Translations under genes and position numbers: made by a program | Source of the DNA: Bacteroidales bacterium UBA1184 | Lineage (GTDB): Bacteria > Bacteroidota > Bacteroidia > Bacteroidales > ML635J-15 | Assembly (NCBI GenBank): GCA_002310235.1 | Contig: DBYO01000049.1 | Coordinates: forward strand, 46,689-110,688 | Reading direction: 5' to 3' | DNA: 64,000 bases | In this document: positions 9,103 through 18,129 of the stretch, piece after piece | Position numbering within the stretch: position 1 is the stretch's first letter | How the letters are laid out: each line of letters starts with the position of its first letter | Notes under the pieces: model-generated | Told to the model about the DNA's origin: nothing | The model's database searches: none | Seen by the model: the letters and a program-made list of their open reading frames with translations, nothing else

Positions 9103-10395
9103 ATGAAAAGAACGTTATTCTTATTTTTAGCCATAGCTTCCTTGGTGGGAATGCTGGCTATTAGTGGTTGCAAGAAGAAGGAAACATTTACGGTTACCTT
9201 CAATTCTAATGGCGGCAGTGGTACAATGGCTTCACAGACTTTTACCGAAGGCGAAGCACAAGCCCTTACTCGCAATGCCTTTATCTACGAAGGATTTACA
9301 TTTAATGGTTGGAATACTGTACAAGACGGCAGTGGAGTCTTATATTCCGACGGGCAGACCATAACCGCTACTGCCGATATGACCTTGTATGCGCAGTGGA
9401 CAAGCAATGGCACAAATCCAACACCGCAGCCTGGCAATACCGTAACGGTAACCTTCGATGCCAACGGTGGCACCGGTGAAATGTCACCGCAAACATTTAC
9501 AATAGGTACTCCGCAGGCATTGTCGTCTAATATGTTTACACGCGAAGGTTACAACTATGTGAATTGGAATACTGCCGCCGATGGAACTGGCACAGCATAT
9601 TCGGATTCACAGGTGGTGAGTCCGACTGCCAGTATGACCCTTTATGCGCAATGGAATGTCATGTGCGGTTTTGATTCTAACGGGGCATCCAATGCTATGT
9701 TTTCTGTTGCAACAACCAAAGTTGTCAGGTTCTCTCGTGGCAACCTTCAGTATCAGGCAAGCACCAGTACTTGGCGCTTTGCAGAGAACCAATACGACAT
9801 TGTCGGTGATGACAACTCCAGTATTTCAGCAACCAACACGGGCTGGATAGACCTATTCGGATGGGGTACTGGCAGCGATCCAACGAATGTAAGCATCAAT
9901 AATGCTGACTATTCTAGTTTTACCGACTGGGGAAGAAATGCAATTAGCAACGGTGGTGACCAGGCCGACTATTGGAGTACGCTTTCGATTGATGAATGGA
10001 CCTACCTGATTGACAGCCGTCCAAATGCCTCCTCGTTGGTTGGCAAGGCTACTGTAAATGGTGTTACTGGTCTTATCATACTGCCCGACAACTGGACCTT
10101 GCCTTCTGGATGCGCTTTTATTTCGGGGAAAGAAAATCCTTTCGGCACCAACACTTACACAATCGAGCAGTGGGCTAAAATGGAATTATCTAGTGCTGTT
10201 TTTCTCCCCTCCACTGGTGTACGAATGGGGGCGGACGTGTTTAGTGTAGGTATCAGTGGCGGTTATTGGTCTTCGTCGGCTCCAAGTGCTACAATTGCAT
10301 TTTTCCTCGCCATCATGGACAGCGATTCAAGCCTTGGCAGCGACTCCAAATACTACGGACAATCTGTACGTCTGGTGCATGTAGTGCAGAATTAA
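9103..10395 (+). CDS. Surface lipoprotein with two InlB B-repeats and a C-terminal FISUMP-like domain
   Basis: A 430-residue predicted lipoprotein with lipobox AISGC (lipidated Cys23). Two InlB-type B-repeats (Listeria-Bacteroides repeat) lie at about 28-100 and 113-185. Each runs from a FTVTFNSNGGSGTM-type start to MTLYAQW. The remaining 240 residues hold a WGRNAISNGG segment, DEWTYLIDSR, a WTLPSGC motif and a C-terminal GGYWSSS...GQSVRLVHV. That ending resembles the Fibrobacter succinogenes major paralogous (FISUMP) type, seen in related form in the lipoprotein at 62835. The two genes have nearly identical N-terminal modules and the same WTSNGTNP linker, so they are paralogues with different C-terminal parts. 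The role is unknown; surface binding is plausible. The gene is monocistronic and ends at a bidirectional terminator. Confidence 0.8.
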   Translation: MKRTLFLFLAIASLVGMLAISGCKKKETFTVTFNSNGGSGTMASQTFTEGEAQALTRNAFIYEGFTFNGWNTVQDGSGVLYSDGQTITATADMTLYAQWTSNGTNPTPQPGNTVTVTFDANGGTGEMSPQTFTIGTPQALSSNMFTREGYNYVNWNTAADGTGTAYSDSQVVSPTASMTLYAQWNVMCGFDSNGASNAMFSVATTKVVRFSRGNLQYQASTSTWRFAENQYDIVGDDNSSISATNTGWIDLFGWGTGSDPTNVSINNADYSSFTDWGRNAISNGGDQADYWSTLSIDEWTYLIDSRPNASSLVGKATVNGVTGLIILPDNWTLPSGCAFISGKENPFGTNTYTIEQWAKMELSSAVFLPSTGVRMGADVFSVGISGGYWSSSAPSATIAFFLAIMDSDSSLGSDSKYYGQSVRLVHVVQN

Positions 10396-10421
10396 CAGTT
10401 TTCTGGTCTTCTAAATGATAT

Positions 10422-10461
10422 CATACAAAAAAAGCCCGAATGTTCGGGCTTTTTTTGTATG
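10422..10461. terminator. Bidirectional terminator
   Basis: A perfect 19-bp inverted repeat (CATACAAAAAAAGCCCGAA and its complement) flanks a 2-nt loop. It has A- and T-runs on both sides and serves the convergent lipoprotein and M3 peptidase genes. Confidence 0.9.
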
Positions 10462-10474
10462 CATTGTTGTTTCC

Positions 10475-12595
10475 TTATTTCAAACCTCTGTTCTTCAGCA
10501 GCGGTTCGATTGACGGTTCCTGTCCACGGAAACGCTTGTAGAGAACCATTGCATCTTCGGTGTTACCGTTCTGCAGGACATTGTAGCGGAATGCATCAGC
10601 GGTCTTCTTGTCGAAAACACCGTTTTCCTTGAAGGCCTCGAAGGCATCGTTGTCGAGGACTGCTGCCCAAGTGTAGCCGTAGTAGCCTGCGCTGTATCCG
10701 CCAGAGAATACGTGCTGGAAGTAGGTGCTTCTGTAGCGCGAAATAATTTCAGGAATCAAGCCAATTTTCTGCATTTCTGCATCTTCGAAATCGGGAAGCT
10801 TGATTTCGGTTGGCTCGCTGATGTTGGCGTAAGCCATATCGAGCAACGAAGCGGCAATGAGTTCGGTGTTGATGAAGCCCTGACCGTAGGTCGAAGCTGC
10901 TTCAATCTTGTTGATGAGCGAGTCGGGAATAACTTCGCCAGTCTTGTAGTGCTTAGCGTACATCTTCATGACTTCTGGATAGCCAGCCCACTGTTCCATA
11001 ACCTGTGATGGCAGTTCAACAAAGTCGCGCGATACGTTTGTTCCCGACAGCGACTCGTAGCGGCAATCGGTAAGAATGCTGTGAAGTGCGTGTCCGAACT
11101 CGTGGAATAGGGTAGAGGTCTCGTCGAAGTTGAGTAGCGATGGTTTGTCGCCCGACGGCTTTGTGAAATTCAGTACCAATGATACTAAAGGTATGATTTT
11201 CTTGCCGTCCTTTGTGTACGACTGTTCGCGGAAGTTGGTCATCCATGCGCCGCTACGCTTGCTTTCGCGTGGGAAGAAGTCCATGTAAAGTATTGCGATA
11301 ACATTTTCATTTTCGGTAACTTCGTAAACAACAGCATCTGGATGATAAACTGGAATATCCTTGTTTTCGCGGAATTCGATTCCATAAAGCTTGTTGGCAA
11401 CCATGAACATTCCGTCGCGAACATTTTCGAGTGAGAAATAGGGACGAATGACATCGTCATCGAGGTCGTATTTCTGCTTGCGGAGAGTTTCGCAGTAGTA
11501 GCGCCAGTCGTAAGGTTCGAGCTTGAAGTTTCCGCCTTCAGCGTCAATCATCTTCTGGTATTCTGCAGCTTCTTCCTTTGCCTTTGCAAGAGCCGGAGTC
11601 CATACCTGCATCAGCAGTTCGTCAACAGCTTCTGGTGTTTTTGCCATGTTGTCGTCGAGGACGTATGCAGCGTGCGACTTGTAACCGAGAATGTTAGCCT
11701 TTTCCAAGCGAAGGTTTACAATTTCGTTGATGATTGCCCTGTTGTCGGTTTCGCCCGATGTGCAACGGGTTGAGTATGCAGTCCAGAGTTCCTTGCGGAG
11801 TTCACGGTCCTTGCAGTTCATCAGGAACGGCTCCATGCTCGGCAGGTGGATTGTGAAGACGTATTTTCCTTTGGTTTCGTCCGATTCGTTGCCGAGTTCA
11901 AGAGCTGCGGCAAGCTGACCTTCGGTGCAACCTTCAAGACGAGCAACATCGTCAACTACAAGTTTGTAGTCGTTGGTAGCCTTAAGCACATTATTGCCGA
12001 ACTTCATTGTGAGAAGCGACAGTTTTTCGTTGATTTCGCGGAAACGAGCCTGCTTTTCGGCTGGAACATTTGCACCGCCACGAACAAAACCCTTGTAGGT
12101 TTCTTCGAGCAGACGCATCTGTACTGGCTCGAGGTTGAGCGACTCGCGCTGGTCGTAAACAGCCTTAATGCGCTCGAACAATTTGGCATTGAGGCTTATG
12201 TCGTCGCCATGTTGCGAAAGTTTCGGAAGAATTTCCTCGGAAATTTGTTCCATCTCGGGCGAATTTATGCATTCGGCAAGGTTGAAGAAGAGGTTTTCGA
12301 CTCTTCTCAGCAGAGCGCCGCTTTCCTCAAGAGCCTCTATTGTATTCTCGAAGGTCGGAGCATCTGGATTGTTGACAATAGCATCTATTTCTTCCTTGTT
12401 AACTTTCATTGCTTCCTCGAAAGCGGGAATGTAGTGTTCGGTCTTGATTTTGTCAAACGGCGGAACGCCATATTCGGTTGTCCATTCTTGCAAGAGCGGA
12501 TTGTCCTGCATCTCTTCTGTTTCTGTCTTCTTGTTGCACGAACTTACCATAATTAATAGTGTTAATGCTGTTAAAATTAAAGTGTTCTTTTTCAT
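10475..12595 (-). CDS. dcp: M3-family peptidyl-dipeptidase lipoprotein (Dcp-like)
   Basis: A 706-residue zinc metallopeptidase of family M3 (thimet oligopeptidase/peptidyl-dipeptidase Dcp). It removes dipeptides or short fragments from oligopeptides. The start at 12595 is chosen because it yields MKKNTLIL... with a lipobox VSSC (Cys20); upstream codons in the same frame add no signal. An N-terminal helical domain (NPLLQEWTTEYGVPPFDKIKTEH onward) precedes the catalytic domain. The zinc motif HEFGHALH is at 498-505, followed by SGTNVSRDFVELPSQ and a C-terminal FSGGYSAGYYGYTWA segment that is typical of the family. The length matches bacterial Dcp plus a lipoprotein signal. The predicted location is the periplasm or outer membrane, where it would scavenge peptides. 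A good promoter lies 21 nt upstream. Confidence 0.93.
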   Translation of the reverse strand: MKKNTLILTALTLLIMVSSCNKKTETEEMQDNPLLQEWTTEYGVPPFDKIKTEHYIPAFEEAMKVNKEEIDAIVNNPDAPTFENTIEALEESGALLRRVENLFFNLAECINSPEMEQISEEILPKLSQHGDDISLNAKLFERIKAVYDQRESLNLEPVQMRLLEETYKGFVRGGANVPAEKQARFREINEKLSLLTMKFGNNVLKATNDYKLVVDDVARLEGCTEGQLAAALELGNESDETKGKYVFTIHLPSMEPFLMNCKDRELRKELWTAYSTRCTSGETDNRAIINEIVNLRLEKANILGYKSHAAYVLDDNMAKTPEAVDELLMQVWTPALAKAKEEAAEYQKMIDAEGGNFKLEPYDWRYYCETLRKQKYDLDDDVIRPYFSLENVRDGMFMVANKLYGIEFRENKDIPVYHPDAVVYEVTENENVIAILYMDFFPRESKRSGAWMTNFREQSYTKDGKKIIPLVSLVLNFTKPSGDKPSLLNFDETSTLFHEFGHALHSILTDCRYESLSGTNVSRDFVELPSQVMEQWAGYPEVMKMYAKHYKTGEVIPDSLINKIEAASTYGQGFINTELIAASLLDMAYANISEPTEIKLPDFEDAEMQKIGLIPEIISRYRSTYFQHVFSGGYSAGYYGYTWAAVLDNDAFEAFKENGVFDKKTADAFRYNVLQNGNTEDAMVLYKRFRGQEPSIEPLLKNRGLK

Positions 12596-12615
12596 TTGTG
12601 TAAATTTTTGTGTGA

Positions 12616-12624
12616 GCAAATATA
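12616..12624 (-). promoter_or_regulatory. -7 promoter element for the M3 peptidase
   Basis: On the - strand the box reads TATATTTGC. A TTG at 12646-12644 gives a 19-nt spacer, the expected -33/-7 geometry. Confidence 0.7.
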
Positions 12625-12875
12625 ATTGATAAATGGCAATTGACAATGATTGTTTTGTGATTTGATTTTTTGTAGCGAAGCAAAAAATTACGTCTGTTCA
12701 AACTGCAATGCATTGCGTTGTGATTGAAAGATTAACTGCGTTGAGCTAAAGGTTGCATGTGTGAGCTAAAGGTTATCTGCACTGATTTTAAAAATAAAGG
12801 AGGTGTTGTGTTTTGCCCTCTAAAAATAATTCTAAAAAATCATGGCAAATCCTTGTGTGTCTGTAATAAAATTTT
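12625..12875. other. Intergenic stretch with two copies of a short repeat
   Basis: Gene-free DNA between divergent promoters. It contains TGAGCTAAAGGTT twice, at 12742-12754 and 12762-12774, 20 nt apart. A third exact copy lies at 49277-49289. No open frame here looks coding. Confidence 0.5.
12742..12774 (+). repeat. Two tandem copies of TGAGCTAAAGGTT
   Basis: Exact 13-nt copies spaced 20 nt apart in an intergenic region; the same 13-mer recurs upstream of the M43 protease gene at 49277-49289. Confidence 0.7.
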
Positions 12876-12884
12876 TATTTTTGC
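12876..12884 (+). promoter_or_regulatory. -7 promoter element for the second small-plus-giant cassette
   Basis: TATTTTTGC fits TAnnTTTGC, and a TTG at 12853-12855 gives a 20-nt spacer. The leader to the ATG at 12978 would be about 90 nt. Confidence 0.65.
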
Positions 12885-12977
12885 CAGTTGTTGCATAGTG
12901 TGAAAATTTTTCTGTTTGCTATAGGCAACTATTGAAAAGTTTTTGCGTTGTGTATTTAGAAATATAAACGAAAAGTT

Positions 12978-13424
12978 ATGTTTATGAAAAAAATAATATT
13001 GCTTTTGTCGTTGATTTTCATAGCGATGGGCGTGTTCTCTCAAAGCGTGACAATTGACAGCCGTTTGTATGCAAAGTACTCGGAAGAGAGTTTGCAAGAA
13101 ATACTGCAAACAAATCCTGCCGACATCGAATATATGAACTGGTTTGTGGAAAATGCATTTATTGTAAAGGGAATTAGAAATCCAGAATCGTCTGCATTAC
13201 CAAAGCTTAGGTATATCGACAAGGATACCAAGATGGCTGGTGCTGAAGTTACAGAATACAATCCTGCTACTTTTAATGTGATGGAATGTGCCTTCGTAAT
13301 AGATTCGAATGAATCTACCGCCTACCTTATCGGAAATACTGGAAAGGTTTTGGTTTTCTCGTCCAACAAGGATTTGGCAAAGCGTTTTAACGAATATAGG
13401 AGGAAGCATCATGAAAACGAATAA
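12978..13424 (+). CDS. Small exported protein, unrecognised; partner of the downstream giant protein
   Basis: A 148-residue protein (146 if the ATG at 12984 is used) with a signal peptide MKKIILLLSLIFIAMGVFSQ. The mature part contains DIEYMNWFVENAFIVKG and TFNVMECAFVIDSNESTAYLIGNTGKVLVF, and ends in a very basic tail (KRFNEYRRKHHENE). I do not recognise the family. Its stop codon overlaps the start of the 1559-residue SprB/CHU_C gene by 14 nt. The Shine-Dalgarno sequence AGGAGG for that gene lies inside this one, so translation of the two is probably coupled. It therefore occupies the same place as the 190-residue exported protein at 2489, although no sequence similarity is evident. A dedicated accessory role for the giant protein is inferred from the arrangement alone. 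Confidence 0.7.
   Translation: MFMKKIILLLSLIFIAMGVFSQSVTIDSRLYAKYSEESLQEILQTNPADIEYMNWFVENAFIVKGIRNPESSALPKLRYIDKDTKMAGAEVTEYNPATFNVMECAFVIDSNESTAYLIGNTGKVLVFSSNKDLAKRFNEYRRKHHENE
13398..13403 (+). promoter_or_regulatory. Strong Shine-Dalgarno AGGAGG inside the upstream gene
   Basis: It lies 7 nt before the ATG at 13411. This fixes that start rather than upstream in-frame codons. Such strong sites are uncommon in Bacteroidetes. Confidence 0.8.
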
Positions 13425-16400
13425 TATAAGACTCCTTTTGATTGCTTTGTTCTCTATGTTTGCTGCAAGTGTTTTTGCTCAGCAGACACAGACAATAACG
13501 ATGAATAGTTCGACCAACAATTCTACCGTAAATATGACTGGCTGTTCGGCTATTCTTTACGACTCGGGTGGACCCAATGGAAATTATAGCAATAGTGAAA
13601 ATTATAGGATTACGGTATGCGTTCCAAACGGTTATCCTATGGAACTTAGTGTTACCATGAATACCGAAGGTTCATATACCGTTTACGACTATCTAACTAT
13701 TTACGAAGGAACGGGAACTACAGGAACGACAATAGCTAATCATCTTGGTGGACCTTCTGTTTCGGAAACATATTCGTTGCATTCGTCATGTGCAACCTTT
13801 GTATGGCATAGCGATGGTATTGTATGCGATTATTCTGGTTTTGCTGTGCAGATAAGTTGCGGTACGCCATGTCAGGATTTTACTATTGTTCCTGATATAA
13901 CCGCTCACTGGAATGAAGCAGAGGGTCGTTACGAGGCATGTTCCAATGGAAATATGGGGATTGCTGCTCATGGCGTTTTCCCAAACAACGATGCAGGTTA
14001 TCATCAGTCGGATGAAAACCTTACATGGTCTTGGAGTTGGGTGGATGCTTCAGGAACTCATAGTGTGGGTGGTGTTGGCGCAAATACTCTTGATTCTAAT
14101 ATAGAACCAGGCGCTTATTATATAAACGTCTCGGCAACAGATATTAACGGATGTTCGTATTTTTATCCCGAATCCTTCCTTGTGGTAATTTCTTTGCCGC
14201 CGACATTTACTGGTACAACGGCAACTCCTCTCATCTGTCCTGGTGATGCCGCCTTGCTCAACGGGCAAGTGCATCAGCCTCGCGAATGGACTATGCAGAT
14301 TCCCGAACAAATTATAGAGGAACATTGTTTCGTCGATGAAACAGGATATGTGCAGCACATGTGCTTTAATCATACAGCATTCGCTGCTGGTCAGACAATT
14401 CAGAACGTAAACGACATAGAGTCAATCGCACTTGACATGGAGCATTCGTTTTTGGGTGATTTGGAAGTGTGGATTACTTGTCCGTCGGGAAACAGACTTA
14501 CACTTTTTAATGGATATGAAGATAGTTATTATAGTGGAGCGTTTTTAGGCGAGCCTATCGACGATGAGTCGGACGAATGTAACGCGGGAACGCCTTATCA
14601 TTATGTTTGGGATCACAATGCGACGGTGTCTATTACAGATATGGCAGATGATGCGCCTACATATAGTTATACCGACAACGCAGGTAATACTTATTATAGT
14701 GAAGAGTACATACCTGGTGGTAACTATCGTCCAACAGGAAACTGGTCGAGTCTTGAAGGCTGTCCTGTAAATGGTGAATGGTGTATAAATATTGAGGATC
14801 ATAGGCAGTATGATGACGGAATTGTGTTCTCTGTGGAACTTCACTTTTCCGATAACATGATTCCTTCTGATGAAAATATAATTTCGTATCAGACTGTATA
14901 TGATGTTTCGCCTACATCTAGCGATTTGACTTGGGGTGGCGATGCTATTTTCATGCAGAATGTTTCCAATACAACGGCAACGCCAGAAGATCCGGGTGGT
15001 CATGAATATACATTCTTCGCTACCGATAATTTTGGTTGTACTTACGATACTACTCTTGTTGTTACAGTTCGTGACTATGATGATCCTGGCTGTTGTGTAA
15101 GACCAGTACCATATGCAGGTGATGATGCTCGCGTATGTAGCAATCAGTATATGCTTTCTGCTACTCTTACACCAGGAAACCAGGGTACATGGTCGGTTGT
15201 TTCTTCTCCTGCAGGAGGAAGCGCGGCAATAGCTGCTATTAACTCGCCAACTACCAATGTCATAGTTGATACTTACGGCATGTATAAGTTCAGGTGGACA
15301 GAGGCATATCTGGGCGATTACGACAATTGCTTTGCAACTTCCGATGTTATAGTTGAATTCTATCCACAGCCTACAAATACATTTACATATATCCCAATTA
15401 ATTGTTTTGGTGAGAACACTACGATAAACTACTTGGGTAATATGACTTCGGTAGGTGATATCGCAAACAGCGCTAACTATGTATGGGATTTTGATGGGGC
15501 TGTAATAGAGTCTGGTTCAGGTCCTGGTCCATATGCTATCCATTGGCTTACCGAAGATGGTTCGTCGCACCCCGTGTCGTTACATATCGAATTGAACGGC
15601 TGTGTGTCGGAGGATACTGTTGTTTACATAGCTTATCCGTCTAAGTTGAATGCAACTCTTACCAAGGTTGACAATAGGTGCTTCCGCGATTGCCAGGGTT
15701 CGGCTACAATCACAGCTACGGGAGGTACTCTTCCGTATTCATATTCGTGGAGTTCTCCATCGAATACCATAGTGAACTTGTGTGTAGGCGAATATCATGT
15801 TACAATTAGTGATGCAAACAATTGTAAGGTGGCTTTAGATTACGAAATCGAAGAACCCGACGAGTTGGTGGTTGATGAAGTTGTTACAAATTCTACAGAT
15901 CTTACTTGTTACAATGCGTCTGATGGTACGATAAGAATTCGTGTTAATGGCGGTGCCGGACACTTGTCGTATCTGTGGTCCGATGCAGGAGGTTCATCGG
16001 GTATGCGTCGAAACCTTCCTGCTGGCGAATACAGGGTTACAGTAGTCGATGAGAATGGTTGTTCGATTTCGCGTGATTTTATTGTTAATCAGCCGGAGCC
16101 GCTTGTTGTGACAGCCGACGATAACAGCGCTATATGCGAAGGAAATCCGTCGATAATACAGTCTGCGGCAGCGGGTGGAACGCCTCCATATGTATTCAAT
16201 TGGACTATAAGTAGTGGCGCTAGTGTCGGTAATACTTCAACATTTACTACTACGCTGCATGCAACAACGACCTATTCGGTATATGTTTCCGATAGTCATC
16301 ATTGCCGTTCCAATACAGAGACATTTACCATTACCGTAAGTCCACGTATGGAAATCGATACGGTATTGCTTACTCACAATAGTTGTTTCGGAGCTTACGA

Positions 16401-18090
16401 CGGTAGGGCAGAACTTGTAATGCATGGTGGTTTGCCTCCGTACCAATATATGTGGGGTTCCGAAAATTACATATACAACGGACTCGGTTCTGGTTTATAT
16501 ACAGTTACTGTGGTCGATGCATTAGGTTGTAACGTAAATACACATTTTATAATTGAACAGCCAGCGCAGATGATTGCAAACACAATGACTTCGCCTGCGT
16601 CGTGTGGCAATATTGCCGATGGAACAGCTCTGATAAACATACAGGGTGGAGTTCCGCCATATTCGTACTTATGGCCTAGTGGAGATACAACTCACAGCAT
16701 TAACGCAGTTCCTGGTGAATATGTAGTAACCGTTACGGACGACCATAATTGCCGTCTCGAAAGAACAATAACAGTTGATGGACCTACACCTATATATATA
16801 TTACCAATGTCTGACCAGACTATTTGTAACGGACAGACTGCATCTATAACCACACAGGTGTCTGGAGGTACTCCGTTCTACACATATATATGGGCAAGTC
16901 AGGATTCTGTAGTATCGTATTCAAATGTGCTGACAGTAACTCCAACGACAAATTCAACATATACGATGACAGTTACCGATGCAAACGGATGTTCTGCTGT
17001 GTCGCAGCCAGTGTCGATTACGCTTAATCCACCTCTCAACATAAGGGCAGTTACTACAAGTTACGATACGATATGTCCAGGAACTGGTGCTCTTATAAAT
17101 GTTGAAGTCGAAGGAGGAAACGGCGGTCCTTATACACTTACAATCGACAATGGAACGGTTGTGCCGTCACCATTTACTGTAACTCTTGATACAACTACTA
17201 TGGTACACATAACCTTGTCGGATATGTGCGGCACTTCGCCGGTGTCAGATTCGATACTTATCAACGTAAGACCTAAGCCGGATTCATTGTTCACTGCAAA
17301 GGTAATCGAAGGTTGTGCTCCGTTGACAACAGTGTTTGTGCCATTCAATACTGCCGAACAGACATTGTGGGAATTCGGTGACTACGCGTTCTCCGATGCA
17401 ACATCGCCTATGCATGTTTACTCCCAGCCTGGTGTTTATGATGTATCGCTGGAGATGGTCGATTACTTTGGATGTCGTTTCTACAAGACATATCACGACA
17501 TGATTACTGTATATCCAAAGCCTAAGGCTTTGTTCGAAACTGATCCTCTTATTACGGGATTGCTTGATTCGGAAATTAAGTTCATAAACTATTCTACTGG
17601 TGCCGAAAGATATTATTGGTTCTTCGGAGACAACGACAGCTCGCTGTTCGAATCACCACGTCACGTTTATCGCAGGATGGGAGAATTCGAGATTATGCTT
17701 GTTGCTGAGTCGGAAGATATGTGCCGTGATACAACAACTCGCACATTGTTGATTCAAAACGATTTTGCTTTCTATGCTCCGACATCGTTTACGCCTAATG
17801 GCGATGGTATAAACGATTGCTTCAGAATATGCGGCAACGGTATAACAAGAAATGATTATATGCTTTCTGTTTACGACCGTTGGGGAGCTTTGGTGTTCAC
17901 TACAACTTGGTTCGATTCTTCTGCGACATGCGAATCGTGCGCCGAAGGAGCTTGGGATGGTACCGACTGGGGACACAAGAATAAAGGCGATGCCGTTTGT
18001 CCTCCAGGAATTTATCAGTGGTTCTGCACATTCCAGGATTGGAACGGTGTAGTTCACAACCGACAGGGAACAGTAATGCTTATAAGATAA
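13411..18090 (+). CDS. Giant CUB/P-domain/SprB-repeat protein with T9SS type B sorting domain
   Basis: 1559 residues starting with signal peptide MKTNNIRLLLIALFSMFAAS, cleaved near VFAQQ. Residues about 30-150 look like a CUB domain (an ILYDSGGPNGNY opening, YDYLTIYEG, then SGFAVQISC). Residues about 290-485 resemble a proprotein-convertase P-domain (IESIALDMEHSFLGDLEVWI, CPSGNRLTLFNGY, GEWCINIED). Six SprB-type repeats lie at about 755-1200, each with a GGxPPYxYxW core and most ending in a TVTVxDxxxC-type strand. Two PKD domains follow at about 1299-1365 and 1373-1445. The C-terminal CHU_C domain starts at APTSFTPNGDGINDCF and ends GTVMLIR, the same last seven residues as the giant protein at 3068. 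It is predicted to be exported by T9SS and attached to, or released from, the surface. CUB and P-domains suggest protein or glycan binding rather than catalysis; no catalytic motif was seen. Confidence 0.9.
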   Translation: MKTNNIRLLLIALFSMFAASVFAQQTQTITMNSSTNNSTVNMTGCSAILYDSGGPNGNYSNSENYRITVCVPNGYPMELSVTMNTEGSYTVYDYLTIYEGTGTTGTTIANHLGGPSVSETYSLHSSCATFVWHSDGIVCDYSGFAVQISCGTPCQDFTIVPDITAHWNEAEGRYEACSNGNMGIAAHGVFPNNDAGYHQSDENLTWSWSWVDASGTHSVGGVGANTLDSNIEPGAYYINVSATDINGCSYFYPESFLVVISLPPTFTGTTATPLICPGDAALLNGQVHQPREWTMQIPEQIIEEHCFVDETGYVQHMCFNHTAFAAGQTIQNVNDIESIALDMEHSFLGDLEVWITCPSGNRLTLFNGYEDSYYSGAFLGEPIDDESDECNAGTPYHYVWDHNATVSITDMADDAPTYSYTDNAGNTYYSEEYIPGGNYRPTGNWSSLEGCPVNGEWCINIEDHRQYDDGIVFSVELHFSDNMIPSDENIISYQTVYDVSPTSSDLTWGGDAIFMQNVSNTTATPEDPGGHEYTFFATDNFGCTYDTTLVVTVRDYDDPGCCVRPVPYAGDDARVCSNQYMLSATLTPGNQGTWSVVSSPAGGSAAIAAINSPTTNVIVDTYGMYKFRWTEAYLGDYDNCFATSDVIVEFYPQPTNTFTYIPINCFGENTTINYLGNMTSVGDIANSANYVWDFDGAVIESGSGPGPYAIHWLTEDGSSHPVSLHIELNGCVSEDTVVYIAYPSKLNATLTKVDNRCFRDCQGSATITATGGTLPYSYSWSSPSNTIVNLCVGEYHVTISDANNCKVALDYEIEEPDELVVDEVVTNSTDLTCYNASDGTIRIRVNGGAGHLSYLWSDAGGSSGMRRNLPAGEYRVTVVDENGCSISRDFIVNQPEPLVVTADDNSAICEGNPSIIQSAAAGGTPPYVFNWTISSGASVGNTSTFTTTLHATTTYSVYVSDSHHCRSNTETFTITVSPRMEIDTVLLTHNSCFGAYDGRAELVMHGGLPPYQYMWGSENYIYNGLGSGLYTVTVVDALGCNVNTHFIIEQPAQMIANTMTSPASCGNIADGTALINIQGGVPPYSYLWPSGDTTHSINAVPGEYVVTVTDDHNCRLERTITVDGPTPIYILPMSDQTICNGQTASITTQVSGGTPFYTYIWASQDSVVSYSNVLTVTPTTNSTYTMTVTDANGCSAVSQPVSITLNPPLNIRAVTTSYDTICPGTGALINVEVEGGNGGPYTLTIDNGTVVPSPFTVTLDTTTMVHITLSDMCGTSPVSDSILINVRPKPDSLFTAKVIEGCAPLTTVFVPFNTAEQTLWEFGDYAFSDATSPMHVYSQPGVYDVSLEMVDYFGCRFYKTYHDMITVYPKPKALFETDPLITGLLDSEIKFINYSTGAERYYWFFGDNDSSLFESPRHVYRRMGEFEIMLVAESEDMCRDTTTRTLLIQNDFAFYAPTSFTPNGDGINDCFRICGNGITRNDYMLSVYDRWGALVFTTTWFDSSATCESCAEGAWDGTDWGHKNKGDAVCPPGIYQWFCTFQDWNGVVHNRQGTVMLIR

Positions 18091-18091
18091 C

Positions 18092-18122
18092 AATAAAGGC
18101 TGTCGAACAGACAGCCTTTATT
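18092..18122. terminator. Bidirectional terminator
   Basis: A 13-bp perfect stem (AATAAAGGCTGTC with its complement) surrounds a 5-nt loop. It lies between the convergent giant gene and the small membrane-protein gene. Confidence 0.88.
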
Positions 18123-18129
18123 ATGTTTG

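Noticed and set aside
11846..12556. 236-residue + strand open frame
   Set aside because: It is antisense to the M3 peptidase, whose zinc motif and family blocks are certain.
13309..13410. Longer start for the second giant protein
   Set aside because: It would read 34 residues out of frame through the upstream gene and remove the signal peptide; the AGGAGG site fixes the ATG at 13411.
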